This document shows, in pieces, positions 10,009 to 20,561 of a stretch of 64,000 nt of DNA (position 1 is the first letter of the stretch; every line of letters begins with the position of its first letter). Below the pieces are notes generated by a model. That model saw only the letters and a list, made by a program, of their open reading frames with translations. It was not told where the DNA came from and did not search any database. This DNA comes from Zingiber officinale (taxonomy: Eukaryota; Streptophyta; Magnoliopsida; Zingiberales; Zingiberaceae), in assembly GCF_018446385.1 (NCBI RefSeq), contig NC_056000.1, positions 38,353,511 to 38,417,510 of the forward strand, given 5' to 3'. The position numbers and the translations under genes are program-made.

Positions 10009-12394
10009 TGTTGGAGTGTATACTGAAAGCCTAAGCTTTGTAAACATTCATTATAAATAAAGAATCACATTTGGTCTAATTATCTACATTTGTTTGTAGT
10101 TGTTCATTTAATTTATATTGTAGATAACATAGTATGTGGTGTCACATACAGAAGATGATGTTATCAGTACCTTATAAATTATAAACAGTAGCTCACGACC
10201 AGAATGGAAAGGAACAAACCATTAGAAGGTCGTAGTGTAATTAGGTATTAGTTTATCTTGACTATATAATTACACTAGTACACTCAGAGTGTATTGAGTA
10301 GGACCATTTGAGGTCGTTCCTTTTATACTGACTTTATAAAGGAACAAAGACCTCAGTTATTATGGAAGTGTGTGCTCTTAATCCTAATATAATAACAAGC
10401 ACATATGTTTGATATTTATTTCTTTAATTTATCAATGGGTGAGATTTAGTTCGATGAATCAATAAACCCGATAAATTGGGAAATGGTATCACTCATAGTG
10501 TGTGTTGTTGATTATAGAAGGAAACTGTGTCCTAGTGATACTAGGTTGATAATGTCCTCAAGAGGAGCTCATAAAGATTGTCATGTTAAACCCTGCAGTG
10601 GACTTAGTCCGACATGATAATAAGGTTGGGGGGTACTACTCTGGGACTTAGATATTAATTAAAGGGGTTGTCGGTACTCACTTAATTAGTGGACATTCGA
10701 TATCTTAAACACAGGAGACTAACACACTCATAATAAGAAGGAGCCCAAAATGTAATTTGGGATTGGTGCGGTAGTTCAATGATAGTTCTCTAGTGGAATG
10801 AATTATCATTGATAAAATTAAGTTGTGTGTTCGGCGCGAACATGGGATGCTTAATTTTATCGGAGACCAAACCAATTCCTCCTCTCGGTCCCTATCGTAG
10901 CCTCTTATTTATAGAGTACTATACCCACATATACCCACCTTCTATACCTACCTAAAGGGGGCCGGCCAAGCTAGCTTGGGAACCAAGCTAGGGCCGGCCT
11001 AGTTAAGGTGGCGGCCCTAGCTTGAACCCAAGCTAGTAGGACCGGCCATAATTAATTAAAAGAAAATTTAATTTTAATGTTTATTATTATGTGGAAGATT
11101 TAATTTAAAAGAGAATTAAAATTAAAATATCTCTTGTAAAAGATTTACAAAGATTAAAGAAAGAGATTAGATCTCTTTCCTTATTTGTAGATTGGAGAGA
11201 TGTTTTATTTTCTCTTTAAAATTATTCACATGTTAATAAAATTAAAATTATAGATATTTCCTTTTATTAACCATGAAGAGATTTTAAAGAGAAATTTTAT
11301 TTTTAAAATTTCCGAAACAAATAAGGAAAGTTTTAATTGTTGATTGAAACTTGTCCAATTTGCTTCCTATTGATTTGGCCGGCCATCATTGTTTAATTGG
11401 GGAAATATTATTTTATTTTCTCAATTAAATCATGTCAAGGAAATTAAGGAAAATTTATTGTAATTAAATTTCCTAATTTACCTAGGCCAAGGAATATAAA
11501 AGAAGGGGTGAGGTGCCTTCACAAGATACAACATCTATTATTCCTCTCCCTCTTTTGTTCCTTGGTGTGGCCATCATCTCCTTCTCTTCCTCTTGTGGTG
11601 GCCGAACCTCTCCCTCTCCCTTGGAGTTCTTGTGGTGGCCGGATACTACTCGGAGAAGAAGAAGAAGAAGGAGAGAAAGCTAGCATCTCTTGGAACTTGG
11701 TTAGTATTTTGGTTTTTCTCCTTGGTAAAGCTTTTCTTTTGTGGCCGAACCTTGCTTGGAGGAGAAGAAGGTGGTTGGTGGTTTCTCATCTTGGAAGATC
11801 GTTGTCCACACAATGTCCGAGGTTAGAAGAGGAATACGGTAGAAGATCAAGAGGTTTTTCTACAGGGTATAACTAGTAATTTCTATTTCCGCATCATGCT
11901 AGTTATTTATGGAAATAATACCAAATACAAGAGGCTTACGTTCTAGTATTTCGAATATGTTTTTTCGAAGTTGTGTTCTTTTGTTTCTTTCTTTTCCTTG
12001 TGATTTGATTGTTCTCTTTGGTTAACCTAAAGTTATTTTAGGAAATTAAATATTAGCTTTCTATTAATGGTTTTGTCTAGTCGGTGGTGGTTGCTCCCAT
12101 ATCCAAGAAGGCCATGTGCCTCGCCACGTCAGTACTGGGAACCTTTTATGGAAATTAATATTTAATGGAATTAATAACTTAAGGAGACTTGGGTCGAACG
12201 TGTTAAGTTCCGCAGGAGATCCAAGTCAAAACCTAAAAGAACAAATAGATTAAGTTTTGGATCAAACGTGTTAAGTTCCACAGGCGATCCAAAATTTAAT
12301 TTAAAAGAACACATGGTAGCTAGGAAAAGGTTCAGACCTTTGTACAAAATTTTTGTACAGTGGAACCTATAGGTTTTCCGAGTAGCAACCAACA
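10009..12394 (+). mobile_element. 5' LTR of element C (2386 bp)
   Basis: It aligns throughout with the 3' LTR (2411 bp). A TATA-like GGAATATAAAAGAAGG lies at about 11489-11504. Inverted repeats rich in GGCCGGCC and AAGCTAG(C) lie at about 10961-11048. Frames such as 11508-11876 lie inside the LTR and recur in each copy, so they are not host genes. Compared with the 3' LTR this copy lacks many single bases in short homopolymers between about 10580 and 11330. Confidence 0.9.
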
Positions 12395-12396
12395 AT

Positions 12397-12408
12397 TGGT
12401 ATCAGAGC
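12397..12408 (+). promoter_or_regulatory. Primer-binding site of element C
   Basis: TGGTATCAGAGC follows the LTR end after two bases (AT). It is the tRNA-iMet type, identical in core to that of element B. Confidence 0.9.
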
Positions 12409-13508
12409 TAGGGTTTTGCCTCTGTGTATTTGGTATTTAGTTTAATTATGCACATGTCATATATAATTTAGGCAGGATAATAGTAGGATGTGCTAACTTT
12501 GTGGATGCAGAATCCAACTATTATGGCTTTTAGTTAATTATGTGTGTGATTGGACCCTTGGACATGTCAAGGGCAATTTATATGTGTGTGCATGATTGTA
12601 TTAAAATACAGCAGGAGCTGTATTTAGTTTTATTAGGATTTTATTTTTGATCTAGATACATGTACATTCCTTTTATGGAATATAGGATCAAAATGTAAAA
12701 TTCTATTTATGTCGCGGATCGAATCTTGCAAAGCGTGGAACCTTCTAAGGACCAGAGGCGCAGCGGAACTCGGAGCAAGATGGATGCGACAGTTAGACCC
12801 GGTGGCGGTGGCCAAATATGGCAGCAGCTTCGGATGACAACACACGAAGGACAATTAAAGATAAAAGCCATAATAGTTGAAAATTAGATTTTCTATTTAT
12901 TGCTTTTATATTATGCTGTGTGTGCATGTTAGTTTACAAGTTTAGTAGGCTAGCATAGTTAAAATTCCTCATTTATAAATAACTAAGTGGGAGAGGGATT
13001 TTTAAATAAATCCCATGGTCTCCATTACTGGTTTGTAAGTGATGCAAACAAGCTTGCGCGTTGGCTCTGAGTGCCTTCCTCCATAACGGATGAGCCTTGT
13101 TTGTGATCACTAAAAGACTTCCATTTTGGATGACTATAGGAATTAATTAAAGGCGTGTGATCTTCCCCAACGGAAGGGGCATAATCTTATTAATGGACTT
13201 AGTGTCAAGTAATGGTATACACTTGACACATCTAATAGTATCCTCCCCAACGAGTCACTATTATTATTTGTGTGACCAAATAATACCAACTATTAATTTT
13301 ATTTGTCAAAAGTTAGGTTGACAAGATAATAAAATTAATGGGTTAAAACCCTCCTTTTACAAATGTTGAATTTGTATACGTCCACACTAACGTGGCATAC
13401 AAAATTCACGGTGTGATGAGGTGTTGGTTAATTTAAAATAGTATTGTTTGAGGAATCAATATTATTCTAAATTTAGAGTTCGACCAAAAGTTATTTGTGA
13501 TTCTTAGG
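12409..13508 (+). other. Leader of element C, no coding capacity seen
   Basis: This untranslated leader lies between PBS and gag. It contains short indirect repeats of CCCCAACG (about 13166 and 13245) but no convincing frame. The short minus-strand frame at 12633-12854 has no recognisable features. Confidence 0.6.
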
Positions 13509-14260
13509 ATGTCTTTCAACCCACTGTCCATCATACTTCAAATGAATAGACTTACTCCAAACTACATAGATTGGAAAAGAAACCTGGACATTGTTCTTAC
13601 TTGAAAGCTATAAATATGTATTGATCGAGCAGTGCCCTGATGCACCTATTGGTGAATCTACCCAAGAGGAGATTGAATATCATAGGAAATGGGTAAAAGC
13701 GGATGAGATGGCGCGGTGTTACATTTGGCTTCAATGTCAAATGTATTGCAACATCAAGATTTTACCAACAACCTATGATATTATGAACAATCTCAAGGAA
13801 CTCTTTGGTCATCGGGATAGGGCTTCAGGCAAGAAGCCATGAGAAAGATAATGACAACCACCATGCAAGAGGGTACTCTCGTGAGGATCATATCCTAAAG
13901 ATGATGACTTATCCGAAAGATATGGATCCTTGGAGGAGAAATTGATGGGAAACCCAGATCGATATGATCCTCCAACGCTACCTAGAAGTTTTGAGCAGTT
14001 TCACTGAACTATAATATGAATAAGAGGGTTTATTCATTAGCGGAACTACTTGTTAAGAAGCAGAAGGATTATTTCGTCACAATGCTCAAATTCACTATGT
14101 TGAAAATGATTCTACTTCTAAACCGAAGGAAAGAAGAAGAAGAAACAATGGTTCAAGAAAGAAAGTGAATAAATCTCAGTACGGATTTAAAGTGGAATGA
14201 AGAAGCCAAGGCAAGTGCTTCATCCGAAGGACATTGGAAGGTGAACTGTCTCGTAGGAAC
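13509..14260 (+). pseudogene. Element C gag relic
   Basis: An ATG at 13509 opens MSFNPLSIILQMNRL and TPNYIDWKRNLDIVLT, the typical start of gag in this copia group, then hits a stop. The frame resumes with KWVKADEMARCYIWLQCQM and YDIMNNLKELFGH (13591-13842), also gag wording. Further down, traces of a zinc knuckle remain (GKCF... and HWKVNC-like wording near 14212-14250), but several indels and stops separate them. Gag would normally build the particle, and this copy cannot. Confidence 0.8.
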
Positions 14261-17200
14261 CAAAACAAAGGTATATCTCATACTCTAGTTGTTGAAACAT
14301 GTTTAGCGGTGTTATCTACCCGCACTGTGATACGGAGCCATCGATCATGTCTGCAATTCCTTGCGGGGTTCCGGAAACCCGACGACTATCTCAAGGAGAA
14401 ATTATCTACATGGGCAATGCTACTAAGGTGGCAACTGTTGGGGAGGCGTCTACTTATCTTTTAGTAGAAATAGGAATTTGGTTTTAAGAAATTGTCTTTA
14501 TGTACCCGGCTTTAGAAAGAATTTAATTTCAGTTTCTAAACTGTTTTTAGATGGATATTCAGTTTCCTTTAGTAACGATGTAGTTATTAAAAGAAATAAA
14601 GTGATTATCTGTTCAGGTGCATTAGTTGGCAATTTGTATACTTTAAATCCAATTTCTTCCACAAAGCAAAACATGGAAATTTATAACTCATCTTCTAATT
14701 CTAATAAGAGAAAAGAACCTTCAGAAATGAACCAAGCATATCTTTGGCATCTAAGACTTGGTCATATCAATTTAAGTAGGATTCAGAGGCTTATAGCCGA
14801 TGGACTTTTGAGTTCATTAGAGTTGGAAAATTTTCCAACTTGTGAATCTTGCTTAGAAGGTAAAATGACCAAGAGGCCGTTCAAGGCCAAGGGGTATAGA
14901 GCCAAAGAAGTGTTAGAATTGGTTCACTCTGATTTGTGTGGTCCTATGTCTGTCCAGGCAAGAGGAGGTTTTGAATATTTTGTCTCTTTCATAGACGATT
15001 ATTCAAGATATGGATACATTTACCTAATGCGCCGCAAGTCCGAGTGCTTTGATAAGTTCAAAGAATACAAGGCTGATGTGGAGAAACGACTAGGTAAAAG
15101 TATCAAGACACTACGGTCAGATCGTGGTGGCGAATACCTCTTAGGAGAGTTTAGGAATTACTTATCAGAGGCCGGGATTCAATCCCAATTGTCTGCACCT
15201 GGAACACCCCAACAGAATGGTGTGGCAGAACGAAGGAATAGGACTCTTATGGAGATGGTTAGATCAATGATGAGTTATTCAGAATTACCAAATTCGTTTT
15301 GGGGATATGCTCTGGAAACAGCAGTATACGTTCTGAACTTAGTACCTTCTAAATCAGTTTCTTCTACTCCCATAGAATTGTGGAATGAGCGAAAACCCAG
15401 TCTAAGACATATTCGGATTTGGGGTAGTCCAGCACATGTGCTGAAACCAGATGCTGATAAGTTAGAATCTCGTACAGAAGTTCGCGTGTTTGTAGGATAT
15501 CCCAAAGGAACAAAAGGTGGTTTATTTTATAGTCCTAAAGACCAGAAGGTCATTGTTAGCACCAATGCCCAGTTTTTAGAAGAAGACTATATAATGGATC
15601 ACAAGCCCAGTAGTAAAGTTGTTTTAGAAGAACTTAGAGAGGATATGTCTACTTCAGTACCAACAGTACAAGATGAAGTACCACAAGAGACTGCAACACG
15701 TGTCACACATAATACACAACCTCAGACAGTGCCTCGTCGTAGTGGGAGGGTTGTGAGGCAACCTGAAAGATTCATGTTTTTGGGAGAGTCTTCGGATTTG
15801 ATCCCAGGTAAACATGAACCTGATCCCCGGACATATGATGAAACACTCCAAGATATAGATGCAGCATCTTGACAAAAGGCAATGAATTCTGAAATAGAGT
15901 CCATGTACTCTAATAAGGTTTGGGAGCTTGTAGAACCACCTGATGGTGTAAAAGCCGTTGGATGCAAGTGGATCTACAAAAGGAAAAGAGGGACAGACGG
16001 GAAGGTAAAAACCTTCAAAGCTAGGCTTGTTGCGAAAGGGTACACTCAGAAATAGGGAATCGATTATGAGGAAACCTTTTCACCGGTAGCCATGCTTAAG
16101 TCTATCCGGATACTCTTATCCATTGCTGCTCATATGTATTATGAGATTTGGCAAATGGATGTCAAGACAGCTTTCCTTAATGGAAGTCTTGAAGAGAACA
16201 TCCATATGAAGCAACCAGAAGGATTTATTGAAAAAGGCAAAGAGCATCTAGTATGCAAGCTCAATCGGTCCATTTATGGACTGAAGCAAGCTTCAAGGTC
16301 TTGAAACATCCGGTTTAATGAAGTAATCCAGTCATATGGATTTATTCAAAGTCCGGATGAGTCTTGTGTATATAAGAAGTGTAACGGAAACGTGGTGGTA
16401 TTTCTTGTACTATACGTAGATGATATTTTGTTAATTGGCAACAATGTCAAGGTATTATCAGACGTAAGGGTATGGTTGTCCAAACAATTTGATATGAAGG
16501 ACTTAGGAGAATGTGCACACATTCTTGGGATCAAAGTTATAAGAGATCGCAAGAAAAGAATGTTGTGTCTATCCCAAGCTTCATATATAGATACAATCCT
16601 TGCTCGTTTTAGCATGCAAGACTCCAAGAAAGGTTTCTTACCTTTTAGACATGGAGTAGCTCTATCTAAAGAGATGTCTCCAAAGACATCAAAAGAGATA
16701 GAGGACATGAAAGCAGTTCCTTATGTTTCGGCTGTAGGAAGCCTAATGTATGCAATGCTATGTACGAGACCTGATATCTGTTTTGCCGTAGGCATGGTCA
16801 GCAGATATCAGAGTAACCCTGGACAAGGACATTGGACTGCGGTAAAGCATATATTAAAGTACCTGAGAAGGACTAGGGATTATATGCTAGTTTACCAAGC
16901 AGATGATTTGCTCCCTGTGGGTTACACGGATTCAGATTTTCAATCAGATAGGGACAATAGTAAGTCTACATCAGGCTATGTGTTTACTTTAGGAGGTGGA
17001 GCCATTTCATGGAGGAGTGTTAAGCAGAAATGCGTTTCGGACTCAACCATGGAAGCTGAGTATGTAGCAGCCTCTGAGGCAGCTAAAGAAGCAGTATGGC
17101 TCAGGAACTTTCTAATGGACTTAGATGTGATTCCTGGTTTGCCCAAGATCATCACAATTTATTGTGATAATAGCGGTGCAGTTGCAAACTCGAAGGAACC

Positions 17201-17405
17201 ACGAGCTCATAAGGCGAGTAAACATATAGAGCGCAAGTACCACCTGATACGAGATATCGTGAAGCGAGGAGAAGTTGTCATCGCCAAGATTGCATCAGCG
17301 GATAACCTGGCAGATCCTTTCACTAAGGCCCTTCCGGCGAAAGCTTTCGATCGGCATGTGGAGGGAATGGGAATCAGATGTATGGTAGAAGATATGGCAG
17401 CTTAG
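14260..17405 (+). pseudogene. Element C pol relic: protease trace, integrase, RT, RNase H
   Basis: From 14478 to 17405 one frame is open except for three nonsense codons at 15870 (TGA), 16053 (TAG) and 16302 (TGA). In order there are a protease C-terminal trace (NCLYVPGFRKNLISVSKL), a pre-integrase HHCC motif (HLRLGH... CESCLEGK), the integrase core (HSDLCGP, FIDDYSRYGY, RSDRGGEY, PQQNGVAERRNRT), RT (WQMDVKTAFLNG, YGLKQASRS, then YVDDILLIGN) and RNase H (DSTMEAEYVAASEA, YCDNSGAVA, ADPFTKALP). The order INT before RT identifies Ty1/copia. The protease active-site region upstream of 14478 is frame-shifted. Premature stops imply the copy is dead. Confidence 0.93.
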
Positions 17406-17416
17406 TCATTAGTATA

Positions 17417-17426
17417 AGTGGGAGAT
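17417..17426 (+). promoter_or_regulatory. Polypurine tract of element C
   Basis: AGTGGGAGAT directly precedes the 3' LTR start at 17427, the expected place for plus-strand priming. Confidence 0.75.
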
Positions 17427-19837
17427 TGTTGGAGTGTATACTGAAAGCCTAAGCTTTGTAAACATTCATTATGAATAAAGAATCACATTTGGTCTAATTA
17501 TCTACATTTGTTTGTAGTTGTTCATTTAATTTATATTGTAGATAACATAGTATGTGGTGTCACATACAGAAGATGATGTTATCAGTACCTTATAAATTAT
17601 AAACAGTAGCTCACGACCAGAATGGAAAGGAACAAACCATTAGAAGGTCGTAGTGTAATTAGGTATTAGTTTATCTTGACTATATAATTACACTAGTACA
17701 CTCAGAGTGTATTGAGTAGGACCATTTGAGGTCGTTCCTTTTATACTGACTTTATAAAGGAACAAAGACCTCAGTTATTATGGAAGTGTGTGCTCTTAAT
17801 CCTAATATAATAACAAGCACATATGTTTGATATTTATTTCTTTAATTTATCAATGGGTGAGATTTAGTTCGATGAATCAATAAACCCGATAAATTGGGAA
17901 ATGGTATCACTCATAGTGTGTGTTGTTGATTATAGAAGGAAACTGTGTCCTAGTGATACTGGTTGATAATGTCCTCAAGAGGAGCTCATAAAGATTGTCA
18001 TGTTAAACCCTGCAGGTGGACTTAGTCCGACATGATAATAAGGTTGAGTGGTACTACTCTTGGACTTAGATATTAATTAAATGAGTTGTCAGTAACTCAC
18101 TTAATTAGTGGACATTCGATATCTTAAACACAGGGAGACTAACACACTCATAATAAGAAGGAGCCTAAAAATGTAATTTGGGATTGGTGCGGTAGTTCAA
18201 TGATAGTTCTCTAGTGGAATGAATTATCATTGATAAAATTAAGTTGTGTGTTCGGGGCGAACATGGGATGCTTAATTTTATCGGGAGACCAAAACCAATT
18301 CCTCCTCTCGGTCCCTATCGTAGCCTCTTATTTATAGAGTACTATACCCACATATACCCACCTTCTATACCTACCTAAAGGGGGCCGGCCAAGCTAGCTT
18401 GGGAACCAAGCTAGGGCCGGCCTAAGCTTGGGTTTAAGGTGGCCGGCCCTAGCTTGAACCCAAGCTAGTAGGACCGGCCATAATTAATTAAAAAGAAAAT
18501 TTAATTTTAATGTTTATTATTATGTGGAAGATTTAATTTAAAAGAGAATTAAAATTAAAATATCTCTCTTGTAAAAGATTTACAAAAGATTAAAGAAAGA
18601 GATTAGATCTCTTTCCTTATTTGTAGATTGGAGAGATGTTTTATTTTCTCTTTAAAATTATTCACATGTTAATAAAATTAAAATTATAGATATTTCCTTT
18701 TATTAACCATGAAGAGATTTTAAAGAGAAATTTTTTTTTAAAATTTCCGGAAACAAATAAGGAAAGTTTTAATTGTTGATTGAAACTTGTCCAATTTGCT
18801 TCCTATTGATTTGGCCGGCCATCATTGTTTAATTGGGGAAATATTATTTTATTTTTCTCAATTAAATCATGTCAAGGAAATTAAGGAAAATTTATTGTAA
18901 TTAAATTTCCTAATTTACCTAGGCCAAGGAATATAAAAGAAGGGGTGAGGGTGCCTTCACAAGATACAACATCTATTATTCCTCTCCCTCTTTTGTTCCT
19001 TGGTGTGGCCGGCCATCATCTCCTTCTCTTCCTCTTGTGGTGGCCGAACCTCTCCCTCTCCCTTGGAGTTCTTGTGGTGGCCGGATACTACTCGGAGAAG
19101 AAGAAGAAGAAGGAGAGAAAGCTAGCATCTCTTGGAACTTGGTTAGTATTTTGGTTTTTCTCCTTGGTAAAGCTTTTCTTTTGTGGCAGAACCCTTCTTG
19201 GAGGAGAAGAAGGTGGTTGGTGGTTTCTCATCTTGGAAGATCGTTGCCCACACAACGTCCGAGGTTAGAAGAGGAATACGGTAGAAGATCAAGAGGTTTT
19301 TTCTACAAGGTATAGCTAGTAATTTCTATTTCCGCATCATGCTAGTTATTTATGGAAATAATACCAAATACAAGAGGCTTACGTTCTAGTATTTCGAATA
19401 TGTTTTTTCGAAGTTGTGTTCTTTTGTTTCTTTCTTTTCCTTGTGATTTGATTGTTCTCTTTGGTTAACCTAAAGTTATTTTAGGAAATTAAATATTAGC
19501 TTTCTATTAATGGTTTTGTCTAGTCGGTGGTGGTTGCTCCCATATCCAAGAAGGCCATGTGCCTCGCCACGTCAGTACTGGGAACCTTTTATGGAAATTA
19601 ATATTTAATGGAATTAATAACTTAAGGAGACTTGGGTCGAACGTGTTAAGTTCCGCAGGAGATCCAAGTCAAAACCTAAAAGAACAAATAGATTAAGTTT
19701 TGGATCAAACGTGTTAAGTTCCGCAGGCGATCCAAAATTTAATTTAAAAGAACACATGGTAGCTAGGAAAAGGTTCAGACCTTTGTACAAAATTTTTGTA
19801 CAGTGGAACCTATAGGTTTTCCGAGTAGCAACCAACA
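17427..19837 (+). mobile_element. 3' LTR of element C (2411 bp)
   Basis: It begins TGTTGGAGTGTATACTG and ends GTAGCAACCAACA. It has the same internal landmarks as the 5' LTR, including the GGCCGGCC inverted repeats (about 18384-18480) and the TATA-like ATATAAAAG near 18931. The GC-palindromic block is 12-15 bp longer than in the 5' LTR. Confidence 0.92.
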
Positions 19838-19880
19838 CAAGTCTTGGGATTTTTTGTTTGTTTCTCTCTGTGCAAGAATA

Positions 19881-20561
19881 ATGACTCTTCTAGAAGGACG
19901 GAACCCTCACGAACCACCACCATACGGTCAAGATTTCAACTACTGGAAGCGATTAATGGAATGCTTCTTAGGAAGCTTAGATTTTGATTATGTGCTAATA
20001 TTGAGGAAACCTTCTCAGGACTCGGAACTGAACAAAAATGTAAGTAAAATTATTTGTAATGTTTTACCTAACAATATTTTATGCAGACTAGAAAAATACA
20101 AGAATGCATATGAGCTGTGGACCTAGTTGATCAAGCTTCACGAGACACCAATAGAGCTAGAAGATCAAGTTAAAGTCGAATCCGGATTCGAGTCAGATCC
20201 AACGGAGAAGCCTGCTGAATTAGGGGTTGCGCTCAAGGTTAGTAATATTTACCAAAACACCCTTGCTAGTAGTAGTTTAAAATATGTGCATGTTAATTTG
20301 GATATGTCTGAAAGTATATGTGAAAATAGTGTACATGACAATACTTGCAAAAATACCCCTAGGATATTTTCTGACAAAACAAATATAATTAATTCAGAAA
20401 ATACAGAAAATACCCCTAGGATATTTTCTGATAAAACAAATATAATTAATTTAGAAAATACAGAAAATCTGAAAATAATTAATAAATCTAAAAATTCGAA
20501 TTTAAACCTAAACAAATTTGAAAATTCAAACAAAAAAGATACAAGGTCAATATTGATCTAG
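19881..20561 (+). pseudogene. Element B gag-like relic
   Basis: An ATG at 19881 opens MTLLEGRNPHEPPPYGQDF and NYWKRLMECFLGSLD, the usual N-terminal fold start of copia gag (a small sample protein followed by the tryptophan-rich F-x-x-WK motif). A TAG at 20124 follows ELWT; the frame then continues with LIKLHETPIELEDQVK. After about 20280 it becomes Asn/Lys/Ile-rich and contains a tandem duplication of about 57 bp (20345-20460, ENTPRIFSDKTN twice). No zinc knuckle or enzyme domains follow. The D insertion and C insertion do not explain the missing domains, so this is an ancient loss. Confidence 0.75.

Larger units (their letters stand above)
10009..19837 (+). mobile_element. Element C: full-length Ty1/copia retrotransposon (9.8 kb), TSD CAAGT
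   Basis: C runs from TGTTGGAGTG to CAACCAACA and is flanked by perfect CAAGT duplications (10004-10008 and 19838-19842). It contains 5' LTR 10009-12394, PBS 12397-12408, a broken gag, a pol frame in the order protease relic, integrase, RT, RNase H (the copia order), purine tract 17417-17426 and 3' LTR 17427-19837. It inserted into the leader of element B just upstream of B's gag. A third LTR of the same family begins at 62573. Confidence 0.93.

Noticed and set aside
11508..11876. 122-codon frame (and the similar one at 18945-19315) as a host gene
   Set aside because: Both lie inside LTRs of element C, at the same position in each copy, and have no recognisable domain.
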